This document shows positions 8,881 to 19,366 of a stretch of DNA of 64,000 bases, in pieces. Both the position numbers and the translations under genes were made by a program. Numbering within the stretch: the first letter of the stretch is position 1; each line of letters starts with the position of its first letter. The notes under the pieces were generated by a model. That model did no database searches, was not told the origin of the DNA, and was given only the letters and a program-made list of their open reading frames with translations. This DNA is from Flavobacterium agrisoli (lineage in GTDB: Bacteria; Bacteroidota; Bacteroidia; Flavobacteriales; Flavobacteriaceae): NCBI RefSeq assembly GCF_016522065.1, contig NZ_JAEHFV010000003.1:310001-374000 (forward strand). The letters run 5' to 3'.

Positions 8881-9792
8881 TTAGAAGAAACGTGGAGTAG
8901 TCATTCTACTATTGTTTTTAATGAAATCATATCGCAAAAAGACTTCGTGTGAGCCATAACTGTAGCGATTTAAATCGGTCGTTTCGTTATCATAAGCATA
9001 GCCAATATATAATCCATCCGAAATTTGAAAACCAGCCATAGCACTAAAGGCAGCACTCCATCTGTAGGCCATCCCTAAAACAAATTTTTCATTAAACATA
9101 AAGTTTGCAGATACATCGACTTGCAAAGGTGCTCCAGCAACCATTTTGCTTAATACGGCCGGTTTAAACTTAATTTCCCGACTCAAATCAAACACATAAC
9201 CTGAAATCAAATAAAAGTTCATTTTTTCGGTATAAATGGCAACATCGTTATCGCTGTAATGATCTGTTTGAATAAAATTTGGTACCGATAATCCCAAATA
9301 AAAACGATCAGAATGCCAATAAACTCCTGCCCCGATATTGGGTTTGAAATCGCTATCAAAATTTTGAAATTGAGGGTCATTTTGATCGGCTGGATTTAAT
9401 TTATTAATATCTAAATTGAAAATATTAGCAGATGCTTTAATTCCGAATGATAATTTAAAAGTTTCAGAAGTGGGAACAGTATACGATAAATCTGCCGCAA
9501 TATCGGTTTGGTTTGTTGGACCAATTTTATCGTTTATAATCGAAACACCTATTCCGAGTCTGTTGTTGTTTAACGGTGTATGAAGAGAAAAAGCACTTGT
9601 TTTAGGTGCTCCATCTAAACCAACCCATTGTGCACGGTACATTCCAAAAACACTCATTGCACCACGCGATCCTGCATAAGCGGGATTTATAGTTATGGTG
9701 TTGTACATGTATTGTGTAAATTGTGAATCTTGTTGTGCAAAACTGTATAAGGCGGTAAATATCAGCAATAGAGAAAATATTTTTGCTTTCAT
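8881..9792 (-). CDS. PorP/SprF family T9SS outer-membrane protein
   Basis: 303 residues with a signal peptide (MKAKIF start, cleavage after SFA-Q, about residue 19) and the family signature QFTQYMYN followed by INPAYAGSRG (about residues 23-43). The rest alternates in the beta-strand style of outer-membrane barrels. In Flavobacterium, SprF is needed for secretion and attachment of the SprB adhesin, and PorP/SprF paralogs are found next to proteins with type B sorting domains. Here it is placed directly after (151 bp) the 2054-residue type B protein and 12 bp before the OmpA gene, so it probably serves that protein. Confidence 0.93.
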   Translation of the reverse strand: MKAKIFSLLLIFTALYSFAQQDSQFTQYMYNTITINPAYAGSRGAMSVFGMYRAQWVGLDGAPKTSAFSLHTPLNNNRLGIGVSIINDKIGPTNQTDIAADLSYTVPTSETFKLSFGIKASANIFNLDINKLNPADQNDPQFQNFDSDFKPNIGAGVYWHSDRFYLGLSVPNFIQTDHYSDNDVAIYTEKMNFYLISGYVFDLSREIKFKPAVLSKMVAGAPLQVDVSANFMFNEKFVLGMAYRWSAAFSAMAGFQISDGLYIGYAYDNETTDLNRYSYGSHEVFLRYDFIKNNSRMTTPRFF

Positions 9793-9943
9793 GTGAGATA
9801 TCTATTATTAAATTAGTATTGAGGCTATTTTTTGGTCATCACATTTAAATAGTGAATGTAATCCCAAAAATAGGTTTTTTTTTATTAATTATAAGCCAAA
9901 AAATGAATTTTTAAGCCTTTTACCTGCTTGTATAAAAGTTCAT

Positions 9944-12900
9944 TTATTTAGAAAGATATAAAAAGCCATCTTGTTTTTTTGGAATAAGTTTCCCATCAGA
10001 ATCGGTTGTGGAATACTGAATGAGGTAGAAATAAGTACCTGTTGGCAAATCATCAGATTTGTTTATGGTTGACCTTCCTCGGGACTTTCCATCAAAATAA
10101 TTAGTGGTATTATTGTAATTTGTTGTTTCAAAAACTAATATTCCCCAACGGTTAAAAATTTGAACGTTATTTTCTGGATAACAGCCTATTTCGTCAATAT
10201 TATCAATAATAAACAAATCATTTTTATGGTCACCATTAGGTGAAATCGCATTATGAGGCACTAAATCAGCACAGATTGGTGGAGCAGGTAAAACTTTACA
10301 ATCATCATTAATTTCCATATTGATAATATAGATTTGGTTATAATTTTCATTAGAAATTGTATACTCAAACACATACGTTCTTACACTTAAACCGAGAGAT
10401 GAAAATAAGGATCCTTCTAAAGAATTAGAAGTGCTTTTATCCCTCCACGTACCATTAGTCGGTGTATTATTTGGAAGAAGCGTTAACAAATCCAATACGG
10501 TGCTATCGTCGTTACAAGCCTTTAGAGAAATTGTTTGGGTTTGATTGTCAATTACGGTGATAGTCACTGTTGCTTGGTCGCAGTTGCCATTATCGGATTT
10601 TTCGCAAATTTGATAGGTTATAATATAAATTCCCGGTGGAGTTTCTGGAGCTACATCAACAGTTCCATTTGGATTTACTTTAATACCGTTAATAGGTGCT
10701 GAAAGTACAGTTAAATCCACAGTCGTAGAAAGAACTAGTTGACCATTTAGCGTATCATTATTAAAAATATTACTAATATTTGTTCCTCCTAATAAACTGC
10801 TAACTGGCGAGGGTTTGTCGTTTACGGCATCAATTGCAAAAGTTGGACGAGCTGTACACATCGGATCGGATGGAGGATAATTAACTACTACTGTTTGTTC
10901 TGGATTTACCGAAAATACTAGGGTAGCAGTAGGTCGTAAACCTTCAAAACCATCTGCAGTTTGAACCCATTGATCATCTTGTTTAACCCATCCAGGCCAA
11001 TCCATTCCTTTTCCGGTAGAATCAACTACCGCACCCGGCCACAATATGCGACCACTTAAAGAAAGGTTAGTCATAGTGCTAATGGTCTTATTAGATGCAT
11101 CTTTCCAAGTAATTGTTACGCCTTCTGTTGAAGTAAAATTTGTTGGTGTTACAGTATATTCTAAATAAGGAACATCATTTACGCAAATTCCGTTGGCTAT
11201 AACATCCATTTTAGGAGCTTCAATAGTTACGGTTACTGTAGCGGTAGCACAAATGGAGTTGTCATTTAAATCACAAATTTGATAAACCAAAGTCTGAATC
11301 CCTTTTGGTGCATTTGCTAAAATAGCGATACTTCCATCTGGATTTAATTGTAAAAAAGGATTTGGCGTTAGGGTTGTTAACGTAATATTGGATAAAGTAG
11401 CAGGTACATCGTTCCACTTGTCATTTGTCAATACGTTAATTACATTGGGAGTAATTTTATTGATCCCGACCCAAGTACCAGCATTATCATCGATGGCGAT
11501 AACATCTGTAACGGTTTTACAACTTATACCAAAATCATTGTCTAAATGAACTAAATCTTGAGCCGATATCACAACATTATAGAAAGAGGTATTGGTGGAA
11601 TTACATTCTGTATGATACGAAATTTTAGCCGATTTACCTGATATTGATTTAGTACTGCGTTTTGCAGTTGGAAGTACTTTAACCAATCCAGTAGCACCTA
11701 AAGCTTCGGAAACGCTATTGAGATTTGCATCTTGTTTTAATTCGATTTTATATGCTCCATACGGATTGGATTGTTCGGGTCTGTTTCGCCAAAATCCTTG
11801 AATTCCTACTATTACTTCATCATAATAATTATTTGGTCCTGTAATGATAATATTGACACTTTTTGCATTTCCAAAACCAGCAGCATTTAGTTCGCCAATA
11901 TTTTGCGCGCCTGCATAACTTCCGTCACCATTGTAATCTATCCATTCCCAATTGCTGTAATCAATATAGCCGTTTTCATCAGGAATATTTTGAGTTACTT
12001 TCCCGTCATTGTTAGCATCATACCATTCGTCTTGAATTCCGTTGTTGTTTACATCATACCAAACAAAATCGCCTAACACTGGCAGTGCAGATTTTTCATA
12101 TTCAAAATCGTGAATTTGAAAAGCACATTCTTCTAATTTAGTAAAATACAAACTGGAGTTTGCAGGATAGAGCCCTTGCGCATTATTTAAATTAGCATCT
12201 TGAACTTGCACTAAATAATCACCAGGCAGTACATTCGTAAATTGATAATTACCGTTCTGATCTGTTATTTTTAAAAGAATGTTACCTTGAGTATTTCCTT
12301 GCGGAATGAGCGTTACGGGTACATTTGCAAGTGGTAAATTGGTAGTAATATTTATTACTTTTCCAGCTATTCCTACTTTACTTAAAGGTTGAGTGATGAC
12401 TACTGTTTCTGAGACGCTACAAGTCTTATTTGTATTGCCTACACTAGAAGTTGCGGTTAAAGTATACGTTCCTGCTGGTAAATTGGTGTTAGAAACTCTA
12501 TCTCCTTTTTCGTTAGTAATCGCGACTGTTGTATTTTCACTTTTTGAAATAGCAATTGCACCGTCATTACCATTAAAGCAGCTTACAGGACTAGCAATTC
12601 CTTGAACAAATAATTTGTTTTCAACCGTAAAAGTTTGTTTTAATTCGGTTTTATTTCCCGAACAGTCACTTAAAGTATAAGTTCTAGTCAAAATATACGG
12701 ATTGCCCAAACAACCGCTACCACCATTATTTTGGTCTGCAATTTCAATATTCACATTTCCATCACAATTGTCGGTTGCATCAGTAATCGCATGTACACAT
12801 GGAGTTGGAATTTGATTTATACTTGTCAAATTTGCAATGCTTTCTGGAGCAGTTCCAGTTGGAGCAGTAGTATCTTTTACTAGTATTGTTTGGGTAAAAC

Positions 12901-15900
12901 AAGAGGTATTTCCTGAGCAATCTGATGCCTTCCAAGTGCGCGTTAAAGTATAATTACTGCTACAACTATTATCCACAAGAGTTTTCATTTCTTTAAAATC
13001 TACCGTTACATTCGTATTACAATCGTCTTTTGCCAATACATTCGCGGGACTAGGAATAGCATCGCAGGAAACGATAATGTCCGTTGGCAATGAATCGGTA
13101 TCAAATTTTGGTGCAGTAGTATCTTCGATGGTTATAATTTGAGTGAAAACTTCCGAAGTTTTTCCGCATGCATCGATTGCTATCCAAGTATTGGTGATGG
13201 TTCCTGAATTGGCGCAATTTGTTGCTGTTATAAATTTGCCACATGTTTTTTGAATGGTAATAGCATTTTCTGAACAATCATCAACAGCCTTTGGAGCTAC
13301 ATCTTGTGCTTCAGTTAATGCATTTGTATCGCAACATTTGATGGTTTTATCTAAAGAATGAAGAGTGGTTGACCAAATTGGCGCTGTAGTATCTTCCACA
13401 TGAATGGTTTGACAAACAGGTAATGATTCATTTCCACAATTATCTATAGCAGTCCATGTTCGGGTTATGGAATACGAGTTGGCGCAATTAGCTGGTATGG
13501 TTTTTTCAACATAATTTAAGGAAACGATAGTGCCCTTTTCATCAGTTGCAGTGGCTGTTGTAAAATGGGGTACATCCTTACAAGAAATAGTGATCGGAGC
13601 TGGTAAAGGCGAAATAACAGGCTTAGTATTATCTCCATCTAGAATAATGATTTCTTGTTTAATATTGCAAGCATTTTCATCGGTAATGGTTACGGTATAG
13701 GTTCCAGATTTTAGATTGCTAGCGGTACAAGCCGATCCGCCTGAAGGAAACCAATTGTAAGTATAATGTCCTGTTCCACCTTTAGGAGCAACAGTTGCTG
13801 AGCCATCGCTACCGTTAAAACAACTCACATTCTGCTGCGTAAAAGTTGTGGTAAGCGGTTCGCTTGGCTGGCATATCATAAACGATTTTGTGCTACAACA
13901 ACCTTTACTGTCTGTAACCCTTACTTCATAATTTCCAGCTGCTAAATTTGAAATATCTTGTGCGCTGGCATTAAATGGTAAATTGTCTTTCGTCCAACTA
14001 TACGTGTAAGGAGCTGTTCCGCTGCATACTTCAATATCAATATTACCTGTATTACTGCTATGGCAAAGTAGGTCGTTTTTTTTAATCAATTCGATAGTGG
14101 GAGCCGAATTGACTAGTACTTTGATTGGTACTTTTGATCCTAAAAAAGCACTCGATGGCCCTTCGGCAACATAATAGGTTTTTTCTCCTACTTCATTCGT
14201 TTGTGGTGTAATGCTAGTTTGTGGAACTCCGTTTAAAGAATCAAAGTAAAATAATTTCGAATTGTTTGAGACATTTGAAAGCGAGGCCGATAAGGGAGAC
14301 GCTACTTCATTTAAACAATACTCCATATTGCAAGCGGTAGGTTTAGCATCTGCTCTGTAACCAAACCATACCTTTTTATTGGGTTCGGTTGCAGTTGGCA
14401 TAATATTAAGATTTCCTAAATCCCAATACAATTGATAGTTTTTATTGTTATAACTATAGGTTGGATCTGGAATTACTTGGTAAGTCTGATTGATATTTAA
14501 CGCGGTTGAATTAGTATAAGTAAAGTAAAAACTGTTTCCCGGAATTAATTTTACCGCATTTTCTTGAGAAACCACTGTGCCGGCACTATTTATTGGTTCG
14601 CCGTTTTGGTTAACGGTATAATAAATTATTTCGATGGAACCTTTACCGCCACTTACTTTAGGAATGGTAAAATCATCGGGAGTTTGTTGGCGCGCATGTG
14701 TATTTCCGTTAACATCAGTATAATCCATGTAGGTTTGTTCGTTCGCATCGTATAAAACGGTAGGATTCACATTTGGAGACATGGTAACTGGATAGTACAT
14801 TTTATCGCCTAATTCGGAAACCGTACCAATATGCCATGTAATTTTCCATTTAACCAAATTGCTATTGCCGCTAGTTGGGTCTTTGGGATCATTTAAAACG
14901 AAACCGTTTGGTGTAAAAGTTACACTTCCTTTTGAAATCACAACATTGCCGCTGGTATCAGGTAAAACGGAATACGAAGGAGTAGAACCGCTTTCTAAAA
15001 CAATGTAAGTACTCATCGGATCTGTAAAAACTGCATTAGTTGCCGCATACGCAATATTAGATCGAATTTGCGAATAAACACTTTCGATATTGGTTTCAGT
15101 CGCAGGAAAATAGCCTTTATTTTGGGATCCTTTTAATATTTTTTCGGCATTTTCTCCAGCGGCAACCTGGAAACCAATTGTATACACGCCAACGCCTTCA
15201 TTTTGTAAAAGATTTGCTTCGTATTGGGTAGGAATTCCATGGTTTCCCGCTACAAAAGTTTTATTACCGTTACAATTCAAAGTTTTTGAAAATAAAGTAT
15301 GATTATAATCATTTGCATTTCCTACAACTTGGCTATAATCACTTTGGGTTATTTGTAAATGAATATTTTCAAAATCACTTTTTAATATATTAAAACCGCT
15401 TTTATTTCCGCAATTTAAATCAAAGTCAGTTTTAACAGTTGATGCGTAACTATATGTAGGGTCACCATCAGATAGTAAGATAGCGGTTTTGTTTGTTGCA
15501 TTACTACTTTGCAATAAAATGCGAGCAGCATGAAAACCACCTTGTAAATTTGTTCCTCCACGAGCCAAAATACCATCAATAGCACTATGTAAAGAATTAG
15601 AATTAGTGGTAAAATTTTGAATTAAATCAGGAGAGCCTGCTGTGAGTTTAGAGTTTATGGTAACAATTGCTACTCGAATTTCAGATGAATTATTCAGAAG
15701 TTGGGTTACAAAGGTTTTTGCGGCATTTTTTGTACTTTCTATCTTGGTTCCCGACATACTACCCGAATTATCAATGATTAAAACTACATCAGTTGTTTTC
15801 GGGATATTTTTTCCTTGTACTAAAATATTAATTTTCCATTTGTCTAAATCAGATGTAGCTTCGGCCGTTTTTTCAATATGAACAGCACCTGGATTCGGCC

Positions 15901-16108
15901 ATTCCAAATTTGTATTTTGTGTTTTAGCAGTAATCGAATTAGTCATAGTGCTTGCCATTTTTGAAGTAGCTGTAGTAATGCTAAACGGAATTACTTTTCC
16001 AATTTCAACAGTTCCACCAACACGATCGGGGTCATTTTGAGCAAAAAGACTTCCAAAACAAACAAAGAAAACAAGTAAATGAAGGGTAGTTTTTGAAAGC
16101 ATACGCAT
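9944..16108 (-). CDS. Giant VWA/SprB-like surface protein with type B T9SS sorting domain
   Basis: 2054 residues. Signal peptide (1-24); VWA domain (about 105-365) with MIDAS DNSGS at 113-117; SprB-type repeats (about 680-850) with SCFNGSDG and SGTYTVTITD motifs; HYR-like Cys-containing modules marked by three DTTAP motifs (about 905-1080); another SprB-like repeat (about 1190-1245); a Cna-B/SdrD-like segment (about 1250-1400) with Asp-rich loops likely to bind calcium; two cadherin/tandem-95-like modules (about 1550 and 1780) with NVLTND and NIFNND; and a C-terminal CHU_C gliding-type sorting domain (about 1945-2054) beginning NAISPNGDHKND. It should be exported by T9SS and attached to the surface, acting as an adhesin. 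First gene of the cluster. Confidence 0.93.
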   Translation of the reverse strand: MRMLSKTTLHLLVFFVCFGSLFAQNDPDRVGGTVEIGKVIPFSITTATSKMASTMTNSITAKTQNTNLEWPNPGAVHIEKTAEATSDLDKWKINILVQGKNIPKTTDVVLIIDNSGSMSGTKIESTKNAAKTFVTQLLNNSSEIRVAIVTINSKLTAGSPDLIQNFTTNSNSLHSAIDGILARGGTNLQGGFHAARILLQSSNATNKTAILLSDGDPTYSYASTVKTDFDLNCGNKSGFNILKSDFENIHLQITQSDYSQVVGNANDYNHTLFSKTLNCNGNKTFVAGNHGIPTQYEANLLQNEGVGVYTIGFQVAAGENAEKILKGSQNKGYFPATETNIESVYSQIRSNIAYAATNAVFTDPMSTYIVLESGSTPSYSVLPDTSGNVVISKGSVTFTPNGFVLNDPKDPTSGNSNLVKWKITWHIGTVSELGDKMYYPVTMSPNVNPTVLYDANEQTYMDYTDVNGNTHARQQTPDDFTIPKVSGGKGSIEIIYYTVNQNGEPINSAGTVVSQENAVKLIPGNSFYFTYTNSTALNINQTYQVIPDPTYSYNNKNYQLYWDLGNLNIMPTATEPNKKVWFGYRADAKPTACNMEYCLNEVASPLSASLSNVSNNSKLFYFDSLNGVPQTSITPQTNEVGEKTYYVAEGPSSAFLGSKVPIKVLVNSAPTIELIKKNDLLCHSSNTGNIDIEVCSGTAPYTYSWTKDNLPFNASAQDISNLAAGNYEVRVTDSKGCCSTKSFMICQPSEPLTTTFTQQNVSCFNGSDGSATVAPKGGTGHYTYNWFPSGGSACTASNLKSGTYTVTITDENACNIKQEIIILDGDNTKPVISPLPAPITISCKDVPHFTTATATDEKGTIVSLNYVEKTIPANCANSYSITRTWTAIDNCGNESLPVCQTIHVEDTTAPIWSTTLHSLDKTIKCCDTNALTEAQDVAPKAVDDCSENAITIQKTCGKFITATNCANSGTITNTWIAIDACGKTSEVFTQIITIEDTTAPKFDTDSLPTDIIVSCDAIPSPANVLAKDDCNTNVTVDFKEMKTLVDNSCSSNYTLTRTWKASDCSGNTSCFTQTILVKDTTAPTGTAPESIANLTSINQIPTPCVHAITDATDNCDGNVNIEIADQNNGGSGCLGNPYILTRTYTLSDCSGNKTELKQTFTVENKLFVQGIASPVSCFNGNDGAIAISKSENTTVAITNEKGDRVSNTNLPAGTYTLTATSSVGNTNKTCSVSETVVITQPLSKVGIAGKVINITTNLPLANVPVTLIPQGNTQGNILLKITDQNGNYQFTNVLPGDYLVQVQDANLNNAQGLYPANSSLYFTKLEECAFQIHDFEYEKSALPVLGDFVWYDVNNNGIQDEWYDANNDGKVTQNIPDENGYIDYSNWEWIDYNGDGSYAGAQNIGELNAAGFGNAKSVNIIITGPNNYYDEVIVGIQGFWRNRPEQSNPYGAYKIELKQDANLNSVSEALGATGLVKVLPTAKRSTKSISGKSAKISYHTECNSTNTSFYNVVISAQDLVHLDNDFGISCKTVTDVIAIDDNAGTWVGINKITPNVINVLTNDKWNDVPATLSNITLTTLTPNPFLQLNPDGSIAILANAPKGIQTLVYQICDLNDNSICATATVTVTIEAPKMDVIANGICVNDVPYLEYTVTPTNFTSTEGVTITWKDASNKTISTMTNLSLSGRILWPGAVVDSTGKGMDWPGWVKQDDQWVQTADGFEGLRPTATLVFSVNPEQTVVVNYPPSDPMCTARPTFAIDAVNDKPSPVSSLLGGTNISNIFNNDTLNGQLVLSTTVDLTVLSAPINGIKVNPNGTVDVAPETPPGIYIITYQICEKSDNGNCDQATVTITVIDNQTQTISLKACNDDSTVLDLLTLLPNNTPTNGTWRDKSTSNSLEGSLFSSLGLSVRTYVFEYTISNENYNQIYIINMEINDDCKVLPAPPICADLVPHNAISPNGDHKNDLFIIDNIDEIGCYPENNVQIFNRWGILVFETTNYNNTTNYFDGKSRGRSTINKSDDLPTGTYFYLIQYSTTDSDGKLIPKKQDGFLYLSK

Positions 16109-16771
16109 AACTTTTTTAATTATTGAGGTATTTTAAATTGTAATTGTATTGTTTGGAGCTATTTTTTTAAGTTGTTTTTAATTTTAATAACCTAAAAAAG
16201 GACAGTATAGATCCAAAATTTGTCACAAAGGAGTAGGTGGCTTTCATTAAACTTATTTTGGGGAAATAAGGAAGTTGTTAATGAAATTTATTTCAATTGA
16301 AAGACATTCAAATGTATAGGGAGAATTTTAAAATTGCCGATTTTGTTCTACAACTAACCTGAAAAATCGTTAAAATGCTATTTTTATGTTAAAATTCATC
16401 ATTCAAGGAGATTAATTTGTTTGATTTTGATGCATTGTTCTTAAAAAAATGAATTAACAATAACCCATTTTTAAAATTGATTTGTTTTTTTAAATATTTG
16501 ATATTCAAATTGTTAAAATGTAAATTATTCAAATATTATAGCTTTCGACCAAGTGCAAAAATCTTAGATAAACTACATTATTGTTTTTAAATATCATCTT
16601 CATACGTTATAAAATTCAATTTTAAAAATGGCCGTTTTTTACAGTAACTGGATTTTAAAAAAGCATTTTTCATCTCAATTTTGTCTTAAAAAAAATGTTT
16701 CTAAACTTTTCTTTTGTAAATTAGACTATAACAATTTTTGTATTAATAATCTTTAGATAATGTAGTTTCCT
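16109..16771. other. 663-bp divergent intergenic region
   Basis: Very A+T-rich spacer between the divergent giant adhesin and sixA genes. I see no ORF or RNA gene in it. A TACATTTG match to the -7 consensus lies on the minus strand at 16316-16309, about 200 bp from the adhesin start, but no TTG is correctly spaced upstream. AATATTTG (16493-16500) and CAAATATT (16530-16537) form an inverted pair that may be chance in such sequence. The long leader would suit regulation of the adhesin locus. Confidence 0.5.
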
Positions 16772-17263
16772 ATGAAAAATTTAATTTTAATACGTCATGC
16801 TAAATCCAGTTGGGAAGCTCCTTTGCAGGATTTTGATAGACCCTTACAAATGAAAGGAATAGTTAATGCTCATATGGTTTCTGCCGCTGTAAGCGAATTT
16901 TTACCAAAAACATACATTATTTGGAGTAGTCCCGCAGCTAGGGCAAAAGAAACAGCTTTTATTTTCGCTCAAAATATGTCCTATCCGCTCGAAAGCATTG
17001 TTTTTAAAAATGAATTGTACACTTTTGATCGTAAGGAATTGGAAAATGTAATCAAATCGTGTGATAATGATTTTGATAGTGTTATTCTTTTCGGACATAA
17101 CGAGGCTATTACGAATTTTGTTAATAAATTTGGAGATGTTTTCATAGAAAATGTTCCGACTTCGGGTTTTGTTTCCTTACAATTTGAAGCCTCAAGTTGG
17201 GATGAAATTAAAAAAGGAAAAACCCATAAAGTACTGTTTCCTAAAGATTTAAAAAAAGTATAG
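16772..17263 (+). CDS. sixA: SixA-type histidine phosphatase
   Basis: 163 residues, close to the usual SixA length. It opens with the branch-2 histidine phosphatase signature LIRHAKSSW (residues 5-13); a second catalytic-site histidine occurs in FGHNEA (about 107-112). SixA proteins dephosphorylate phosphohistidine, classically on HPt domains such as ArcB or on the nitrogen phosphotransferase NPr. Here the stop codon overlaps the GTG start of ppk1 by one base, so it is translationally coupled to polyphosphate kinase, whose mechanism also involves a phosphohistidine. That shared chemistry is suggestive only. First gene of a sixA-ppk1-ppx operon. Confidence 0.9.
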   Translation: MKNLILIRHAKSSWEAPLQDFDRPLQMKGIVNAHMVSAAVSEFLPKTYIIWSSPAARAKETAFIFAQNMSYPLESIVFKNELYTFDRKELENVIKSCDNDFDSVILFGHNEAITNFVNKFGDVFIENVPTSGFVSLQFEASSWDEIKKGKTHKVLFPKDLKKV

Positions 17264-19332
17264 TGTACGAACAAAGATATATAGATAGAGAAAAAAGCTG
17301 GTTGTCGTTTAATGCAAGAGTTTTGCAAGAAGCAGCAGATGAATCGGTTCCTTTACTCGAAAGATTGCGTTTTTTAGGAATTTTTTCCAATAATTTAGAT
17401 GAATTTTTCAGAGTACGTTTTGCCGCAATTCGCAGGTTGAGTTTGTCTGGAATTTCGGGAGAAAAATATTTAGGGGGCATTTCGGCTACCGATTTAATCA
17501 AAGAAATTACCGAAATTGTAATCCAACAACAATCGGAAAGTTTACGAATATTAAGTAACATCGAAAATGAACTCGAAAAGCAAAACATTTTTATTATCAA
17601 TGAAAATGACATTACTAACGAACAAGAAGATTTTTTAAAAGACTTTTTTATTCAAAAATTAAGTCCCGAATTGGTGACGATAATTTTGAATGATTTGGCC
17701 GAATTTCCCGTGCTTAAAGATACAGTGGGATATTTAGCTGTTCGTTTGCAAATAAAAGATTCCGATCAAGTTCGGTATGCGGTTATCGAAATTCCGATGA
17801 CCATCAACCGTTTTGTGGTTTTGCCTTCCAATAACGAAAAACAGTATGTAATTTTAATTGATGATGTTATCCGTCATAATTTGGGCGGTATCTTCAATAT
17901 TTTTGATTACGAAAATGTATCGGCGCACATGATCAAAATTACACGAGATGCCCAATTGGAAATCGATAGTGATTTGAGTAAAAGTATGCTCGAAAAAATT
18001 TCAACGAGTGTTAAAGACAGACGAATTGGAGAACCAGTACGTTTTATTTACGATCAGTTAATAGAAGAAGATACGCTACAGTTTTTCTTAGAAAAAATGA
18101 AAATTGTATCTTCCGATAGTATAATTCCGGGTGGAAGATATCACAACAGAAGGGATTATATGAATTTCCCAAATTTAGGAAGATTCGATTTGCTTTATAA
18201 AACCAACGTGCCTTTACCTATTCCAGGTTTGAGTTTAGAAGGAAGTATCTTAGAACGAATCGGTAAAAGGGATTATTTGCTTAATGCACCGTATCAATCT
18301 TTTTCGTATTTAACCAAATTTTTAAGAGAAGCTGCACTCGATCCAAAAGTAATTTCAATAAAAATCACATTGTACCGTTTGGCTAAGAATTCGCAGATTA
18401 TTTCTTCGTTAATTAATGCAGCTAAAAACGGTAAAAAAGTAACCGTTCAAATAGAGTTACAAGCCCGTTTTGATGAAGCCTCTAATATCATGTATGCCGA
18501 ACAAATGCAGACCGAAGGTATAAATTTGATTTTTGGAATTAAAGGACTAAAAGTGCACAGTAAAATTTGTGTGATCGAACGTTTGGAGGATCAAAAAATA
18601 AAAAGATACGGTTTTATTTCAACAGGAAATTTTAACGAATCTACGGCTAAAGTCTATACCGATGTGACTCTTTTTACCAGTCATCAGCAAATTTTAAAGG
18701 ATATTGCTAAGATTTTTGAGTTTTTTGATATCAACTATCGTGTACATCGTTACAAACATTTGATTGTTTCACCGCATTATACCCGCTCAAAATTCATCAA
18801 ACTTATAGATCGTGAAATTTTACACGCTTTGGCTGGAAGGAAAACACATATAAAACTGAAAATGAATAGTTTGTCTGATTTTAAAATGATAGATAAATTA
18901 TACGAAGCCAGTAATGCAGGTGTTAAAATTCAGTTGCAAGTGCGCGGAATTTGTTCATTAATTCCTGGTATTCCTGGTATGAGCGAAAATATTCAAGCTA
19001 TTAGTATTGTTGATAATTATTTGGAGCATTCTAGAGTTTATATTTTTGGAAATGCCGGATTAACTGAGGTTTACATTTCTTCAGCCGATTTCATGACCCG
19101 AAATTTAGATGGTAGAGTAGAAGTAACCTGCCCGATTTACGATCAATCCATCAAAAACGAATTGATTGATAATTTTGATATTGCTTGGAAAGGAAACGTA
19201 AAAGTGCGTTATCATTCGTATAAACTAGATAATAAATACAAAGTTCGTAACCATCATCCTATTTTTAGAGCCCAATTAGAAACGTACAAATACTACCAAA
19301 ACAAAGTTGAGGTAATTGAGGAAATTCTTTAA
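17263..19332 (+). CDS. ppk1: Polyphosphate kinase 1
   Basis: 689 residues, nearly identical in length to E. coli Ppk1 (688). It makes inorganic polyphosphate from ATP reversibly. N-terminal domain (about 1-105, REKSWLSFNARVLQEA), head domain (about 110-310) and two phospholipase-D-like catalytic domains. The autophosphorylated histidine is expected at H432 in KVHSK and the second essential histidine at H589 in LEHSR, matching E. coli H435/H592. The start is GTG, overlapping the sixA stop as TAGTG; homology begins immediately after it (YEQRYIDREKSW), which supports that start. ppx follows 34 bp later. Confidence 0.97.
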   Translation: MYEQRYIDREKSWLSFNARVLQEAADESVPLLERLRFLGIFSNNLDEFFRVRFAAIRRLSLSGISGEKYLGGISATDLIKEITEIVIQQQSESLRILSNIENELEKQNIFIINENDITNEQEDFLKDFFIQKLSPELVTIILNDLAEFPVLKDTVGYLAVRLQIKDSDQVRYAVIEIPMTINRFVVLPSNNEKQYVILIDDVIRHNLGGIFNIFDYENVSAHMIKITRDAQLEIDSDLSKSMLEKISTSVKDRRIGEPVRFIYDQLIEEDTLQFFLEKMKIVSSDSIIPGGRYHNRRDYMNFPNLGRFDLLYKTNVPLPIPGLSLEGSILERIGKRDYLLNAPYQSFSYLTKFLREAALDPKVISIKITLYRLAKNSQIISSLINAAKNGKKVTVQIELQARFDEASNIMYAEQMQTEGINLIFGIKGLKVHSKICVIERLEDQKIKRYGFISTGNFNESTAKVYTDVTLFTSHQQILKDIAKIFEFFDINYRVHRYKHLIVSPHYTRSKFIKLIDREILHALAGRKTHIKLKMNSLSDFKMIDKLYEASNAGVKIQLQVRGICSLIPGIPGMSENIQAISIVDNYLEHSRVYIFGNAGLTEVYISSADFMTRNLDGRVEVTCPIYDQSIKNELIDNFDIAWKGNVKVRYHSYKLDNKYKVRNHHPIFRAQLETYKYYQNKVEVIEEIL

Positions 19333-19366
19333 TTTAATTTCTTCATAAAACTCTTTTACATCATAT

